Below are positions 1 to 7,632 of a stretch of DNA of 27,427 nucleotides, in pieces (positions within the stretch are counted from its first letter, which is position 1; each line of letters starts with the position of its first letter). Under the pieces are notes generated by a model. It had not been told where the DNA came from. It did not search any database and saw only the letters and a list, made by a program, of their open reading frames with translations. Source of the DNA: Propionimicrobium sp963511305 (GTDB taxonomy: Bacteria > Actinomycetota > Actinomycetes > Propionibacteriales > Propionibacteriaceae); the NCBI GenBank assembly GCA_963511305.1, contig CAUPIJ010000026.1, positions 1 through 27,427 on the forward strand. The letters run 5' to 3'. Both the position numbers and the translations under genes were made by a program.

Positions 1-79
1 TGACTAGGCAAAACACCGAATCAGAGCACCACATTTTGACCTATAACCCTATTTTCCCCGCTTTCTTTCCGGGCTTCTT

Positions 80-88
80 CCCCCCCCC
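80..88. repeat. Homopolymeric C tract (9 bp)
   Basis: A run of nine C lies in the gene-free first 229 bases, which are otherwise pyrimidine-rich on the plus strand. No gene start lies close by, since the nearest gene (PH-domain protein) ends at 230 on the minus strand. The tract could be length-variable, but nothing here shows that it regulates anything. A second 9-C tract lies upstream of the pilus genes. Confidence 0.6.
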
Positions 89-195
89 GAGGGAAACCCC
101 CGCTCCCCTGCACAACGGGAACCATCAAGGACGCCGATTGCTGCCGCATGTCCATGGACACCGCTCCCAGCTCAACGGAAACCGTTTCTGCTAAC

Positions 196-214
196 TACAA
201 CAGTTTTGGTTCCC
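196..214. repeat. 19-bp repeat, copy A
   Basis: The 19 bases TACAACAGTTTTGGTTCCC recur exactly at 1275-1293. This copy starts 16 bases beyond the stop codon of the minus-strand PH-domain gene; the other copy lies about 53 bases beyond the lysS stop. A 12-base inverted relative, CAACGGGAACCA, sits at 113-124 and matches the reverse complement of the extension of copy B. Possible roles are a 3'-end RNA structure or a degenerate small dispersed repeat; the function is unknown. Confidence 0.6.
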
Positions 215-229
215 ATTGGTCTGAATTCT

Positions 230-775
230 CTAGGTGCCGTCGGTTAAATCTTCTAAGTCGCTGCTAGTGATCGTCGCCTGGGCGCGCACTCCCGAGCGGG
301 CGATGATTGTCTGAATTGTCTTGTCGTGTTGGAGGATGCGGGGCACGAACTTGATGTTGCGCAAGCCCTGTTCTTGGGCTGCGGACTCGAAGATGAAGTG
401 GCCGTAGCCCAGTATCAAACCGAGGAGGGGACGAGAGACCGAAATGTCCAGGATTCGCGCGATCGGCACGATGGCCAAGTGCCGGTTGAAGACGCCATTA
501 ACGCGGAAAACCCGCATATTTGTGACTACGAATCGGTCGACTTGCTCCTGCGCAAGCCGCCAAAGCCCATAAACAATCAGGACGAGGCTGAGCACAAACG
601 GAATCTGCCAGATGTTAGCGAAAGCTGGAATCAACCCGAAGAAGGCGGCGCCGGCCAGAACCGCCAGCACCGGAATGACCCTAGTCACCCAGTGTCTGCC
701 GATCTCGTCGACCAAGACCTCGCCCTCTCCTTCAAGCAGGTACTGCTCGACGTTCGGGTCAAGAAAACCAGCCAT
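230..775 (-). CDS. Membrane-anchored PH-domain (bPH2/DUF304-like) protein
   Basis: This 181-residue protein has two predicted membrane helices (about 31-50 and 57-74). A bacterial PH-like domain follows (about 75-158), opening with DRFVVTNMRVF and continuing through the arginine- and glycine-containing strands typical of the YdbT/DUF304 group. The domain should face the cytoplasm. Family members are widespread in Actinobacteria and their biochemical role is largely unknown. The start is the ATG at 773-775. No strong ribosome binding site is visible, but only 20 bases separate it from the upstream 51-residue membrane gene, so the two are probably co-transcribed and perhaps translationally coupled. 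The C-terminal 20 residues are polar and acidic. The family call is good; the function is open. Confidence 0.85.
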   Translation of the reverse strand: MAGFLDPNVEQYLLEGEGEVLVDEIGRHWVTRVIPVLAVLAGAAFFGLIPAFANIWQIPFVLSLVLIVYGLWRLAQEQVDRFVVTNMRVFRVNGVFNRHLAIVPIARILDISVSRPLLGLILGYGHFIFESAAQEQGLRNIKFVPRILQHDKTIQTIIARSGVRAQATITSSDLEDLTDGT

Positions 776-795
776 CTTGGGCTATGCCAGTTGCG

Positions 796-951
796 CTATT
801 TAGCGAGGCTGGCGAAGAACTGGATGATCGACTCGCCCCAACCGATGACGGTTCGGACGGCGTCCGCCGCGCCCTGCGGGTTCGTAAACAGGTAGAACAG
901 CAGGAAGCCGACAACCAATACCAAAATTATGTTCCGGATGTATTTGCTCAC
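796..951 (-). CDS. 51-residue single-span membrane protein
   Basis: A GTG start at 949-951 is preceded by GGGAGG four bases away, which decides the start over the in-frame ATG at 996. The product is 51 residues: a basic N-terminus (VSKYIRN), one strongly hydrophobic helix (about 8-22), a TNPQGAADAV turn, and an amphipathic C-terminal helix ending SIIQFFASLAK. Small proteins of this design, with a PxGAA turn after the helix, accompany PH-domain membrane proteins in other Actinobacteria (from memory of the family context). It probably forms an operon with the PH gene 20 bases downstream and may be its membrane partner; that role is inference. The gene is too short for many gene callers. Confidence 0.75.
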   Translation of the reverse strand: MSKYIRNIILVLVVGFLLFYLFTNPQGAADAVRTVIGWGESIIQFFASLAK

Positions 952-1256
952 ATTGCCTCCCGGGGAAGTAGGAGTTTCGGGCACGCTGGCACGCACCCTT
1001 ACAAGAGTCTTTCAAAAACTCGCTCGGAACGACCACTGACGCGCCGAGATGAGAGAACCAAAGCTCAAATCAGTTAGTCCCAGATATTCAGGAACCGAAA
1101 GTATTGCACTCGACATAAACGATTCCCGCTAAACGCTAAAAGCCCGAGGCTGGTGGGGTTGGTTGGTGAGAGCATCGTGGCTCGCTCGAACGAGCAACCC
1201 CACACGTCCAATCGACCCAACGCAACCAGCCTAAGCATCATCGTCCCCACTTAGTC

Positions 1257-1292
1257 GGAACCGAAAGTGTGGTGTACAACAGTTTTGGTTCC
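1257..1292 (-). terminator. Weak inverted repeat downstream of lysS
   Basis: GGAACCGAAA at 1257-1266 faces TTTTGGTTCC at 1283-1292, giving a 10-bp stem with one G:T position and a 16-base loop. It begins 53 bases past the lysS stop. It lacks a T-run on the minus strand, so intrinsic termination is doubtful; it may instead be a 3'-end stabilising hairpin. It contains the 19-bp repeat. Confidence 0.3.
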
Positions 1293-1293
1293 C
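1275..1293. repeat. 19-bp repeat, copy B
   Basis: Identical to 196-214 over 19 bases; the next bases, GTTG versus ATTG, differ at one position. Like copy A it lies just beyond the 3' end of a minus-strand gene, here lysS. Confidence 0.6.
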
Positions 1294-1345
1294 GTTGCGC
1301 GGGGCCGCGATTTCCGTTGCGCGAGGGCTCTGGTTGGCGCTAGCC

Positions 1346-2854
1346 CTAGCCCTGGGGTCGCAGCAGCGGGTAGAGGATCGTCTCGCGGATTCCGACACCT
1401 GTGAACAGCATCAACAGGCGGTCCATGCCCAGGCCGAGGCCGCCCATCGGCGGGCAGCCCTGCTCGAGGGCCTCCAGGAAGTCCTCGTCGAGCTGCATGG
1501 CCTCGGGGTCGCCGGCAGCGGCCTTGAGCGACTGCTCGGTTAGCACCTTGCGCTGAATGACCGGGTCGATGAGCTCGCTGAAGCCGGTGCCGCGCTCGAC
1601 GCCACCGATCATCAGATCCCAGGCTTCGATCAGGCCGGGCTTGCTGCGGTGCGGACGGGCCAGCGGCTGCGCGATGGCCGGGTAGTCGCAGACGAACGTC
1701 GGCTGAATCAGTTCGGGCTCGACGAGTTCCTCGAAGAGTTCCATGGCCAGTTTGCCGTCGCAGAGTGCCGGGTCAAAGTCGATTTCGTGGGCTTCGAGAA
1801 GGCTGATCAACTTCTCACGCGGGGTCTCGACGGTGATCTCCTCGCCGAGTTTCTCGGATAGGCCGTCGTACATCGGCAGCCACTTCCATTCGCCGCGCAA
1901 GTCGATGACCTGGCCGTCCGGGCGCTCAATCTCGAAGGCGTCGATGGCCTCGGCTGCCTTCATGATGATGTCCTGAATCACCTGGGCGATGGTGAACTGG
2001 TCGCCCCAGCTCATGTACGCCTCGAGCATGGTGAACTCGGCGGAGTGCGTGGAGTCGATGCCTTCGTTGCGGAAGACGCGACCGATCTCGTAGACGCGGT
2101 CGGCGCCGCCAACCATGGTGCGCTTGAGGAAGAGCTCTAGCGCGATGCGCAGCGTCATGTCGATGTCGAAGGCATTGAGGTGAGTAGTAAACGGCCTAGC
2201 CGCAGCGCCACCGTGGATGAGCTGGAGGGTCGGCGTCTCGACCTCGATGAAGCCCTCGGCGTCGAGGGTGTCGCGCACGGCCTTGGTGACGGCGGCGCGC
2301 TTGCGTACCATCTCGCGGGCCTCGGGGCGCATGATCAAGTCGTTGTAGCGCTGACGGACGCGCGATTCCTCGCTGAGTTCCTTGTGCATGGTGGGCAGCG
2401 GGCGCAGCGCCTTCGACGCCATCCGCCATTCCTGCGCCATCACGGAGAGCTCACCGCGCTTGGAGCGCGTGATGAAGCCACGCACCCAGACGAAATCGCC
2501 TAGGTCGACGTCGGACTTCCACTTGTCCAGGGCCTCCTGGCCGACGTTCGCCAGGCTAATCATCAGCTGCAGGCGCTCGCCGTTGTTGGTGTGAGTGAAG
2601 CCGTCCTGAAGGGTCGCGAAGCACAGTTTCCCGGTGTTGCGCACGAAGATCACGCGGCCGCCGATCTCGACTACCTCGTCAGTGCGTTCTTCGCCGTTTT
2701 CAAGTTTGTCGTCCCAGGCGTCGCGGATCTGCGAGAGCGTGTGCGTGCGACGCAGGTCGACCGGGTACGCCTGGCCGCCCTCCGCGATAATCCGCTCGCG
2801 CTTTTCTTGCCTAATCTGCTCTTGTTCAGAAAACTCGTGTTCGCTCACGCTCAT
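1346..2854 (-). CDS. lysS: Lysyl-tRNA synthetase, class II
   Basis: This enzyme charges tRNA-Lys with lysine in the cytosol, using ATP. The 502-residue product has the normal family length. An N-terminal OB-fold anticodon-binding domain (about 61-150) is followed by a class II catalytic core. Motif 2 is FRNEGIDSTHSAEFTMLEAY (261-280), and motif 3 is GLGLGMDRL (472-480) followed by the GIRETILYPLLRP ending. Motif 2 has STHSAEF where many bacterial enzymes have RHNPEF; this is the form I associate with actinobacterial LysS. The ATG at 2852-2854 is used, without a strong ribosome binding site. The gene is divergent from the ABC exporter pair and 394 bases upstream of the small membrane gene. Confidence 0.97.
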   Translation of the reverse strand: MSVSEHEFSEQEQIRQEKRERIIAEGGQAYPVDLRRTHTLSQIRDAWDDKLENGEERTDEVVEIGGRVIFVRNTGKLCFATLQDGFTHTNNGERLQLMISLANVGQEALDKWKSDVDLGDFVWVRGFITRSKRGELSVMAQEWRMASKALRPLPTMHKELSEESRVRQRYNDLIMRPEAREMVRKRAAVTKAVRDTLDAEGFIEVETPTLQLIHGGAAARPFTTHLNAFDIDMTLRIALELFLKRTMVGGADRVYEIGRVFRNEGIDSTHSAEFTMLEAYMSWGDQFTIAQVIQDIIMKAAEAIDAFEIERPDGQVIDLRGEWKWLPMYDGLSEKLGEEITVETPREKLISLLEAHEIDFDPALCDGKLAMELFEELVEPELIQPTFVCDYPAIAQPLARPHRSKPGLIEAWDLMIGGVERGTGFSELIDPVIQRKVLTEQSLKAAAGDPEAMQLDEDFLEALEQGCPPMGGLGLGMDRLLMLFTGVGIRETILYPLLRPQG

Positions 2855-2977
2855 AGGCTACCCGCAAGGCCAAGTGGCTAGCTAACCCGCTTTAACTTAG
2901 CTTGACCATAATTAGGAAAGTCGAGGGCGCGACGTATGCTCTAAAGCGACAATTTCACTCTCAATTAGGCAATATCT

Positions 2978-4714
2978 GTGCTGGTTAAACTAATTAATAG
3001 ATTCATCAGGCCCTACCTCGGCTACGTGGCGGGCGTCGCCTGCCTGCAGCTTGTCGCGGTGGCGGCCAGCCTGCTGCTGCCGACGATGAACGGCGAGATC
3101 ATCGACCAGGGCGTCGCCCGCGCCGATACCGACTACATAGTTCGACGCGGCGTCCAGATGCTGCTGGTGGCGCTGGCGCAGGTGTTGGCCCAGTGCGGCG
3201 CGGTTTTTCTAGCTGCGAACGCCGCGATGAAGTTTGGCCGTGACGTGCGTGCCGCGCTGTATGACCACGCGATCGGCTTCTCTGCCCGCGAGGTCAACGA
3301 GTTCGGCGCGGCAAGCCTGATTACCCGAAACACCAATGACGTTCTGCAGGTGCAGACGCTGGTTTTTCTGACCTGTTCGCTGATGATCTCTGCCCCGCTG
3401 ACGATGGCCGGCGGCGTTTTCATGGCGCTTCGCCAGGACGTGGTCTTGAGCTGGACGATCCTGATCGCGGTGCTGACCCTGGCCATCGTGGTCAGCTTCA
3501 TCGTGCTGCGCATGGCCCCGCTGTTTCAGCGCCAGCAGTTCGCCGTCGACGAGATCAACCGCGTCACGCGCGAACAGATCACCGGTATTCGCGTGGTACG
3601 GGCGTTCACCCGAGAGCCGCGCGAGCAGGAGCGCTTCACCGAGGCCAACGAACGCCTGCTGAACCTGGGGCTGCGCATCGGCACACTTTTCTCGCTGCTG
3701 TTTCCCCTAGTCATGCTGATTTTGGACGTCAGCCAGATCGGCGTGATGTGGCTGGGCAGCTCGCGCATCGACTCCGGAGATATGGCGGTCGGCAAGCTGA
3801 TCGCGTTCCTGACCTATCTGATGCAGATTCTGATTAGCGTGATGATGGCCACGATGATGGTGCTGATGGCCCCGCGCGCCGCGGTCTGCGCGAAGCGAAT
3901 CATGGAGGTCTTCAATACTGATTCCAGCGTTGTCTGGCGCGAAGATCCGGCTGCCAACAAGAGTTCCGACGAGGTGCTGCGCCTAGATTCCGTGGGCTTC
4001 TGCTATCCGGGCGCGCCGCAGCCGGTGCTCGACGACGTCTCATTTGCCATCAAACGCGGCCAGACCACCGCGATCATCGGCTCGACGGGCGCGGGCAAGT
4101 CGACGCTGGTCAACCTGATCCCCCGCCTGATCGACGCCACCACCGGCACTGTTTACGTGGCTGGAACAGACGTTAAGGATTACGAGCCGAATGAACTGTG
4201 GGCCAAGATCGGTTTGGTGCCGCAGAAGGCGTATCTGTTTAGCGGCACGGTGGCCTCGAACCTGCAGATGGGTAAGACGGACGCAGGCGAGGACGAGATG
4301 CGCCGGGCACTAGAAATCGCGCAGGCCAACTTTGTCGACGAACTCGGCAGTGGTGAAGAGAGCGGTTTGAACGCCAAGATTTCTCAGGGCGGCACCAATG
4401 TCTCCGGCGGCCAGCGACAGAGGTTGGCAATCGCCCGAGCGCTGATCAAGCAGCCAGAGCTCTACATTTTCGACGACTCATTCAGCGCGCTCGACGCCGC
4501 CACTGAGGCAAGGCTGCGCACCGAGCTGGGCAAGGCCACCGGAATGAGCGCGGTGCTGATAGTGGCGCAACGCGTCTCGTCGATCAGTCAAGCCGATCAG
4601 ATCATCGTGCTCGAAAACGGCCGCGTCGACGGCATCGGCACCCACGAGCAGCTGCTGGCCGGCTGCCAGACCTACCGCGAAATCGTCGAGTCCCAGGAGC
4701 AGGTGCGCGCATGA
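2978..4714 (+). CDS. ABC exporter half-transporter with degenerate ATPase site
   Basis: One half of a heterodimeric type IV ABC exporter (drug, lipid or peptide efflux; substrate unknown). The 578-residue product has a six-helix membrane domain (about 1-300) and a nucleotide-binding domain. Visible motifs are Walker A GSTGAGKST (368-376), signature VSGGQ (475-479) and Walker B LYIFDD (495-500). The catalytic glutamate is replaced by D500, and the switch histidine by Q531 (IVAQRVSSI). The same replacements mark the degenerate subunit of heterodimers such as TM287/288. The start is GTG at 2978 with only a weak upstream AGG. The stop overlaps the next gene by four bases (ATGA), so the two are translationally coupled. 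It lies head-to-head with lysS, 123 bases away. Confidence 0.93.
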   Translation: MLVKLINRFIRPYLGYVAGVACLQLVAVAASLLLPTMNGEIIDQGVARADTDYIVRRGVQMLLVALAQVLAQCGAVFLAANAAMKFGRDVRAALYDHAIGFSAREVNEFGAASLITRNTNDVLQVQTLVFLTCSLMISAPLTMAGGVFMALRQDVVLSWTILIAVLTLAIVVSFIVLRMAPLFQRQQFAVDEINRVTREQITGIRVVRAFTREPREQERFTEANERLLNLGLRIGTLFSLLFPLVMLILDVSQIGVMWLGSSRIDSGDMAVGKLIAFLTYLMQILISVMMATMMVLMAPRAAVCAKRIMEVFNTDSSVVWREDPAANKSSDEVLRLDSVGFCYPGAPQPVLDDVSFAIKRGQTTAIIGSTGAGKSTLVNLIPRLIDATTGTVYVAGTDVKDYEPNELWAKIGLVPQKAYLFSGTVASNLQMGKTDAGEDEMRRALEIAQANFVDELGSGEESGLNAKISQGGTNVSGGQRQRLAIARALIKQPELYIFDDSFSALDAATEARLRTELGKATGMSAVLIVAQRVSSISQADQIIVLENGRVDGIGTHEQLLAGCQTYREIVESQEQVRA

Positions 4715-6666
4715 GCGAAGAAAAGAGGCCTGCCGCCCCGAAGAGGTCGAAGCATTCGGGCAAAAGCTCGGGCGGCCGTCACGGCATGAAGGCACCCGAA
4801 AAGGCGATCTCGTTCGGCCCGTCCCTGCGCAGGCTGCTGCGTCACCTGCGCGACGAGCGCATCCTGCTGATCATCGTGATCGCCGCGGGCGCGCTATCGG
4901 TGGCGTTCAGCGTCTTTTCGCCGAAGGTGCTGGGTTGGGCGACGGACACGATTTTCTCGGGTGTCGTCGGCAAGAATATGCCGGCGGGAATGAGCCGCGA
5001 GGACGCCATCGCGGCGGCCAGGCAGTCGGGGCAGGATCAGCTTGCCGACATGCTCGGCGGCATCGACTTCACGCCCGGCGCTGGTATCGACTTCAGCATG
5101 CTGGGCAAAATTCTGCTGTTCGCCCTGGCGCTCTACGTGCTCTCGGGCGTGCTCTCGTTCATCCAGCACTACCTGCTGAACCGCGCTATCCAACGCACGG
5201 TCTTCAAGATGCGCGAAACCCTGCACGCCAAGATGGATAGGCTGCCGCTGTCGTTCTACGACAAGCAGCCCCACGGCGAGCTGCTGTCGCGCATGACCAA
5301 CGACATCGACAACATCTCGCAGTCGCTGCAGCAGACCCTCGGCCAGCTGATCGGCGCGATCCTGCGACTGATTGGCGTGAGCGTGATGATGTTCGTGGTC
5401 AGCTGGAAGCTAGCGCTGATCACCATCTGCGTGGTGCCGGCTGCCGGCATCGCGTCGGCACTGATCGGCAAACGCGCGCAGCGCCAATTCGTGCGCATGT
5501 GGGACGCCACCGGCGAGCTGAACGCGCACGTCGAGGAGAGCTATACCGGCCACTCGATCATCACGGCTTTCGGCAGGCGCGAGCAGGCCGTCGAACGGTT
5601 CAAGAAGACCAACGACGACCTCTGCAAGGCCTCGCTGTGGGCGCAGTTCATTTCCGGCCTGATCCAGCCGGTGAACTTCCTGATAGGCAATATCAACTAC
5701 GTGCTGCTGGCGGTGGTTGGCGGCCTGCAGGTGGCGTCGGGTCAGATGCCGCTGGGCAATGTCCAGGCGTTCATGCAGTATTCGCGCATGTTCACCCAAC
5801 CGATCACGCAGGTGGCGTCGATGGCCAACCTGCTGCAGAGCTGCGTGGCTTCGGCCGAGCGCGTCTTCGAGGTGCTCGACGCAGACGAGGAGACTCCGAA
5901 CGGCAAGGCCGAGCTGCCCGAGCGGGTGCGCGGCAAGGTGGATTTCGTTGACGTCGGCTTCAGCTACGACCCTGCAAAACCCCTGATCAGGGGCCTGAAT
6001 CTTAGCGTGCAGCCCGGCCAGACGGTAGCGATCGTCGGCCCGACGGGAGCCGGCAAGACCACGCTGGTAAACCTGATCGAGCGCTTCTACGACCCGCAGC
6101 GCGGCCAAATTCTGCTAGACGGCGTCGACATCATCTCGGTGCCGCGCGAGCAGCTTCGCGACCGCGTCGGAATGGTGCTGCAGGACACCTGGCTGTTTGG
6201 CGGCTCGATCGCAGAAAACATCGCCTACGGCAAGAAGGACGCCACCGCCCAAGACGTCGAGTCGGCGGCTAAGGCGGCATACGTCGACCGCTTCGCCGCC
6301 AGCCTGCCCGAGGGCATAGACACCGTAATCAACAGCGAGGGCAGCAACATTTCGGCAGGCGAAAAACAGCTAGTGACCATCGCGCGCGCGTTCATCAGCG
6401 ACCCAGACGTGCTGATCCTCGACGAGGCCACCAGCTCAGTCGATACCCGCACCGAGGTTTTGGTGCAGGAAGCCATGGCGAATCTGCGCGCCAACCGCAC
6501 GAGCTTCGTGATCGCACACCGGCTTAGCACGATTCGTGACGCCGACCTGATCCTGGTTATGGAGGACGGCTCGATCGTAGAGCAGGGCTCCCACGACGAG
6601 CTGATTGAGGCTAAGGGCGCCTACTGGCGACTCTACAATGCCCAGTTTGCCGACGAGGAAGCCTAG
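4711..6666 (+). CDS. ABC exporter half-transporter, catalytic subunit
   Basis: Partner of the preceding half-transporter, starting at the overlapping ATGA. The 651-residue product begins with a basic, Lys/Ser-rich cytoplasmic tail (1-35). The membrane domain follows (about 48-385), with an extended loop after the first helix that includes an acidic stretch (about 80-130). The ATPase domain has Walker A GPTGAGKTT (443-451), Walker B VLILDE (567-572) with the catalytic E572, and H603 in VIAHRLSTI. Its signature is the non-canonical ISAGE (547-551), so the composite site that pairs this signature with the partner's Walker motifs is the degenerate one. Only one ATP site should hydrolyse efficiently. 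The substrate cannot be read from sequence. Confidence 0.94.
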   Translation: MSEEKRPAAPKRSKHSGKSSGGRHGMKAPEKAISFGPSLRRLLRHLRDERILLIIVIAAGALSVAFSVFSPKVLGWATDTIFSGVVGKNMPAGMSREDAIAAARQSGQDQLADMLGGIDFTPGAGIDFSMLGKILLFALALYVLSGVLSFIQHYLLNRAIQRTVFKMRETLHAKMDRLPLSFYDKQPHGELLSRMTNDIDNISQSLQQTLGQLIGAILRLIGVSVMMFVVSWKLALITICVVPAAGIASALIGKRAQRQFVRMWDATGELNAHVEESYTGHSIITAFGRREQAVERFKKTNDDLCKASLWAQFISGLIQPVNFLIGNINYVLLAVVGGLQVASGQMPLGNVQAFMQYSRMFTQPITQVASMANLLQSCVASAERVFEVLDADEETPNGKAELPERVRGKVDFVDVGFSYDPAKPLIRGLNLSVQPGQTVAIVGPTGAGKTTLVNLIERFYDPQRGQILLDGVDIISVPREQLRDRVGMVLQDTWLFGGSIAENIAYGKKDATAQDVESAAKAAYVDRFAASLPEGIDTVINSEGSNISAGEKQLVTIARAFISDPDVLILDEATSSVDTRTEVLVQEAMANLRANRTSFVIAHRLSTIRDADLILVMEDGSIVEQGSHDELIEAKGAYWRLYNAQFADEEA

Positions 6667-6787
6667 AAGGCCGTGACAAAACTCGGTCATTGCCAGCCAC
6701 TTCAACAACGAATAATACAAAACACTTAGTCAGAGCGATTAATTGCGACGGATTGCGCAAACCCCGAAGTAAGCAACCACGTTTTGT

Positions 6788-6819
6788 CCCGCACTCTCCG
6801 CTTATCTAGCGAGTGCGGG
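6788..6819 (-). terminator. Hairpin downstream of the toxin-antitoxin pair
   Basis: CCCGCACTC at 6788-6796 pairs perfectly with GAGTGCGGG at 6811-6819 around a 14-base loop. It begins five bases past the antitoxin stop on the minus strand, where it is followed by ACAAAACG and not by a clean U-run. It also separates the convergent ABC exporter operon, which ends at 6666. Confidence 0.5.
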
Positions 6820-6823
6820 AGGG

Positions 6824-7069
6824 CTAACCAGCTCGAAGATAATTCTCTAACGCCTTGCGTACGACTTCCTCGTCGCTGACATTGTCCAACTCTGCTCGAC
6901 GGCTAATCGCGGAAACTAGATCTTCTGGCACCAGATGAAGAAAATTCAAATGTGGGTTTGTCTCCCATTCGCATGAGATGAGGTCGTATCCAGCCTCAGC
7001 CTCGCTGACAAATCGCTCAACGTCTTGAGCACTAAAGCCAGAAGCCTGTTCAGAAATCTTTTCAGTCAT
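6824..7069 (-). CDS. Antitoxin with C-terminal ribbon-helix-helix-like domain
   Basis: This 81-residue protein has a C-terminal half, VPEDLVSAISRRAELDNVSD through RKALENYL (about 47-78), that fits a ribbon-helix-helix DNA-binding fold. The acidic N-terminal half (EAEAGYDL) would then contact the toxin. The gene starts at ATG 7067-7069, overlapping the toxin stop by four bases. Its ribosome binding site GGAGGAGG lies inside the toxin's terminal Arg/Lys codons, so its translation is coupled to the toxin's. Expected role: neutralise the toxin and autorepress the operon. Toxin-first order resembles brnTA. The family call rests on fold pattern and context only. Confidence 0.7.
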   Translation of the reverse strand: MTEKISEQASGFSAQDVERFVSEAEAGYDLISCEWETNPHLNFLHLVPEDLVSAISRRAELDNVSDEEVVRKALENYLRAG

Positions 7070-7323
7070 TTTCGTTTCCTCCTCCTGGCACTAGTTGGGT
7101 CTAAATATTGTTTTCTGGCTTTCATTGCATGGATCACAGTTTCTCCTCCATCATCACCCATAATCGTGATGATTTCCAGGAAACGTCCTGCTGTATCTGA
7201 GCCCAGATACAGCCAGCGCACAGGGTCTTCTCCGATACGAAAACGTCTATGCGAGCTGGCTACTGCTGCTTCAATATTTGCTTCAGTGACTCCATGCTTG
7301 AAGGCCGATCGATAAATTCGCAT
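7066..7323 (-). CDS. BrnT-like toxin
   Basis: This 85-residue basic protein has the layout I associate with the BrnT-like/RelE-fold ribonuclease toxins. An N-terminal KHGVTEANIEAAV helix (9-21) is followed by a GEDPVRWLYLGSDTAGRFLE strand pair (31-50). A terminal VIHAMKAR block (63-70), with the conserved His, Met and Arg, comes next, and the tail RRRKRK is very basic. It probably cleaves RNA when free of antitoxin. The start ATG (7321-7323) has GGAGG six bases upstream. The gene overlaps the downstream antitoxin gene. It sits next to a gdhA relic and an acquired acyltransferase gene, so it is likely part of an accessory patch. Confidence 0.7.
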   Translation of the reverse strand: MRIYRSAFKHGVTEANIEAAVASSHRRFRIGEDPVRWLYLGSDTAGRFLEIITIMGDDGGETVIHAMKARKQYLDPTSARRRKRK

Positions 7324-7360
7324 TTCTCGCCTCCGGGAAAACCGTAGGCGACAAAAAAGT

Positions 7361-7386
7361 GCGGCCGGGGAGTTATCCCCAGCCGC
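7361..7386 (-). terminator. Rho-independent terminator attached to the gdhA relic
   Basis: GCGGCCGGGG (7361-7370) faces CCCCAGCCGC (7377-7386) across six bases, with one mismatch. On the minus strand it is followed by ACTTTTTTG; on the plus strand by ATATTTTTGTGTTTTT. It stands 16 bases beyond the relic gdhA stop. The intact gdhA terminator stands 12 bases beyond its stop and shares the GTGCGGC core, so this is probably the terminator that belonged to the relic. Confidence 0.75.
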
Positions 7387-7402
7387 GCATATTTTTGTGT
7401 TT

Positions 7403-7431
7403 TTAGATCAGGCCCTGGGCGATCACCGCGT
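7403..7431 (-). pseudogene. Relic of the gdhA 3' end
   Basis: Read on the minus strand this piece encodes AVIAQGLI and a TAA stop, exactly the last eight residues of the intact gdhA at 8733. It matches 8733-8761 in all but three bases. All three differences fall in third codon positions or a synonymous Leu change: GTG for GTT, GCC for GCT, CTG for TTG. Upstream of it the similarity stops. A diverged gdhA tail with its own terminator therefore lies on the far side of the acyltransferase gene. Confidence 0.8.
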
Positions 7432-7589
7432 AGCGTGCTGATCGGGCGCAATTCTCCGGAACGACGTAACGCGGCAGAAGGCGTGAAGCAAAGATCAAGC
7501 GCAATCTGAGGGAGCAAGTAACTAGTCAACGACGCCGAGCCTTTTTCCGTCTCGGTGGGCAACAAAAGCGTTATCGCTAATTCGCGGTC

Positions 7590-7595
7590 TATAGT
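7590..7595 (+). promoter_or_regulatory. Possible -10 box for the acyltransferase gene
   Basis: TATAGT lies 37 bases before the chosen start codon, in an AT-rich stretch. No good -35 hexamer is visible at the usual spacing, so this is only a candidate. Confidence 0.3.
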
Positions 7596-7632
7596 ATTGT
7601 CCCGTCTACTTTCCGATTTGAAGGGGAAGCCG

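Larger units (their letters stand above)
952..1345. other. Gene-free gap between lysS and the small membrane gene
   Basis: No credible gene lies here on either strand. The gap holds two copies of GGAACCGAAAGT (starting near 1090 and 1257), copy B of the 19-bp repeat (1275-1293), and a nested set of inverted repeats at 1148-1231. In that set GGCTGGT at 1148-1154 pairs with ACCAGCC at 1225-1231, and TGGGGTTG at 1154-1161 pairs with CAACCCCA at 1195-1202. Between them lies the near-palindrome GCTCGCTCGAACGAGC (1180-1195). It may be a structured untranslated region or a decayed repeat element. No clear promoter for the 51-residue gene was found. Confidence 0.5.
7324..7632. other. Gap holding a gdhA relic, terminator and acyltransferase leader
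   Basis: No intact gene lies in these 309 bases. From left to right they hold the promoter side of the toxin-antitoxin pair, a terminator (7361-7386), a 29-bp copy of the gdhA 3' end (7403-7431), and about 100 bases of unrecognised sequence. After that come a small stem with CCGAG at 7535-7539 facing CTCGG at 7551-7555, and a possible promoter for the acyltransferase gene. The open frame crossing this gap on the minus strand looks accidental. Confidence 0.6.
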
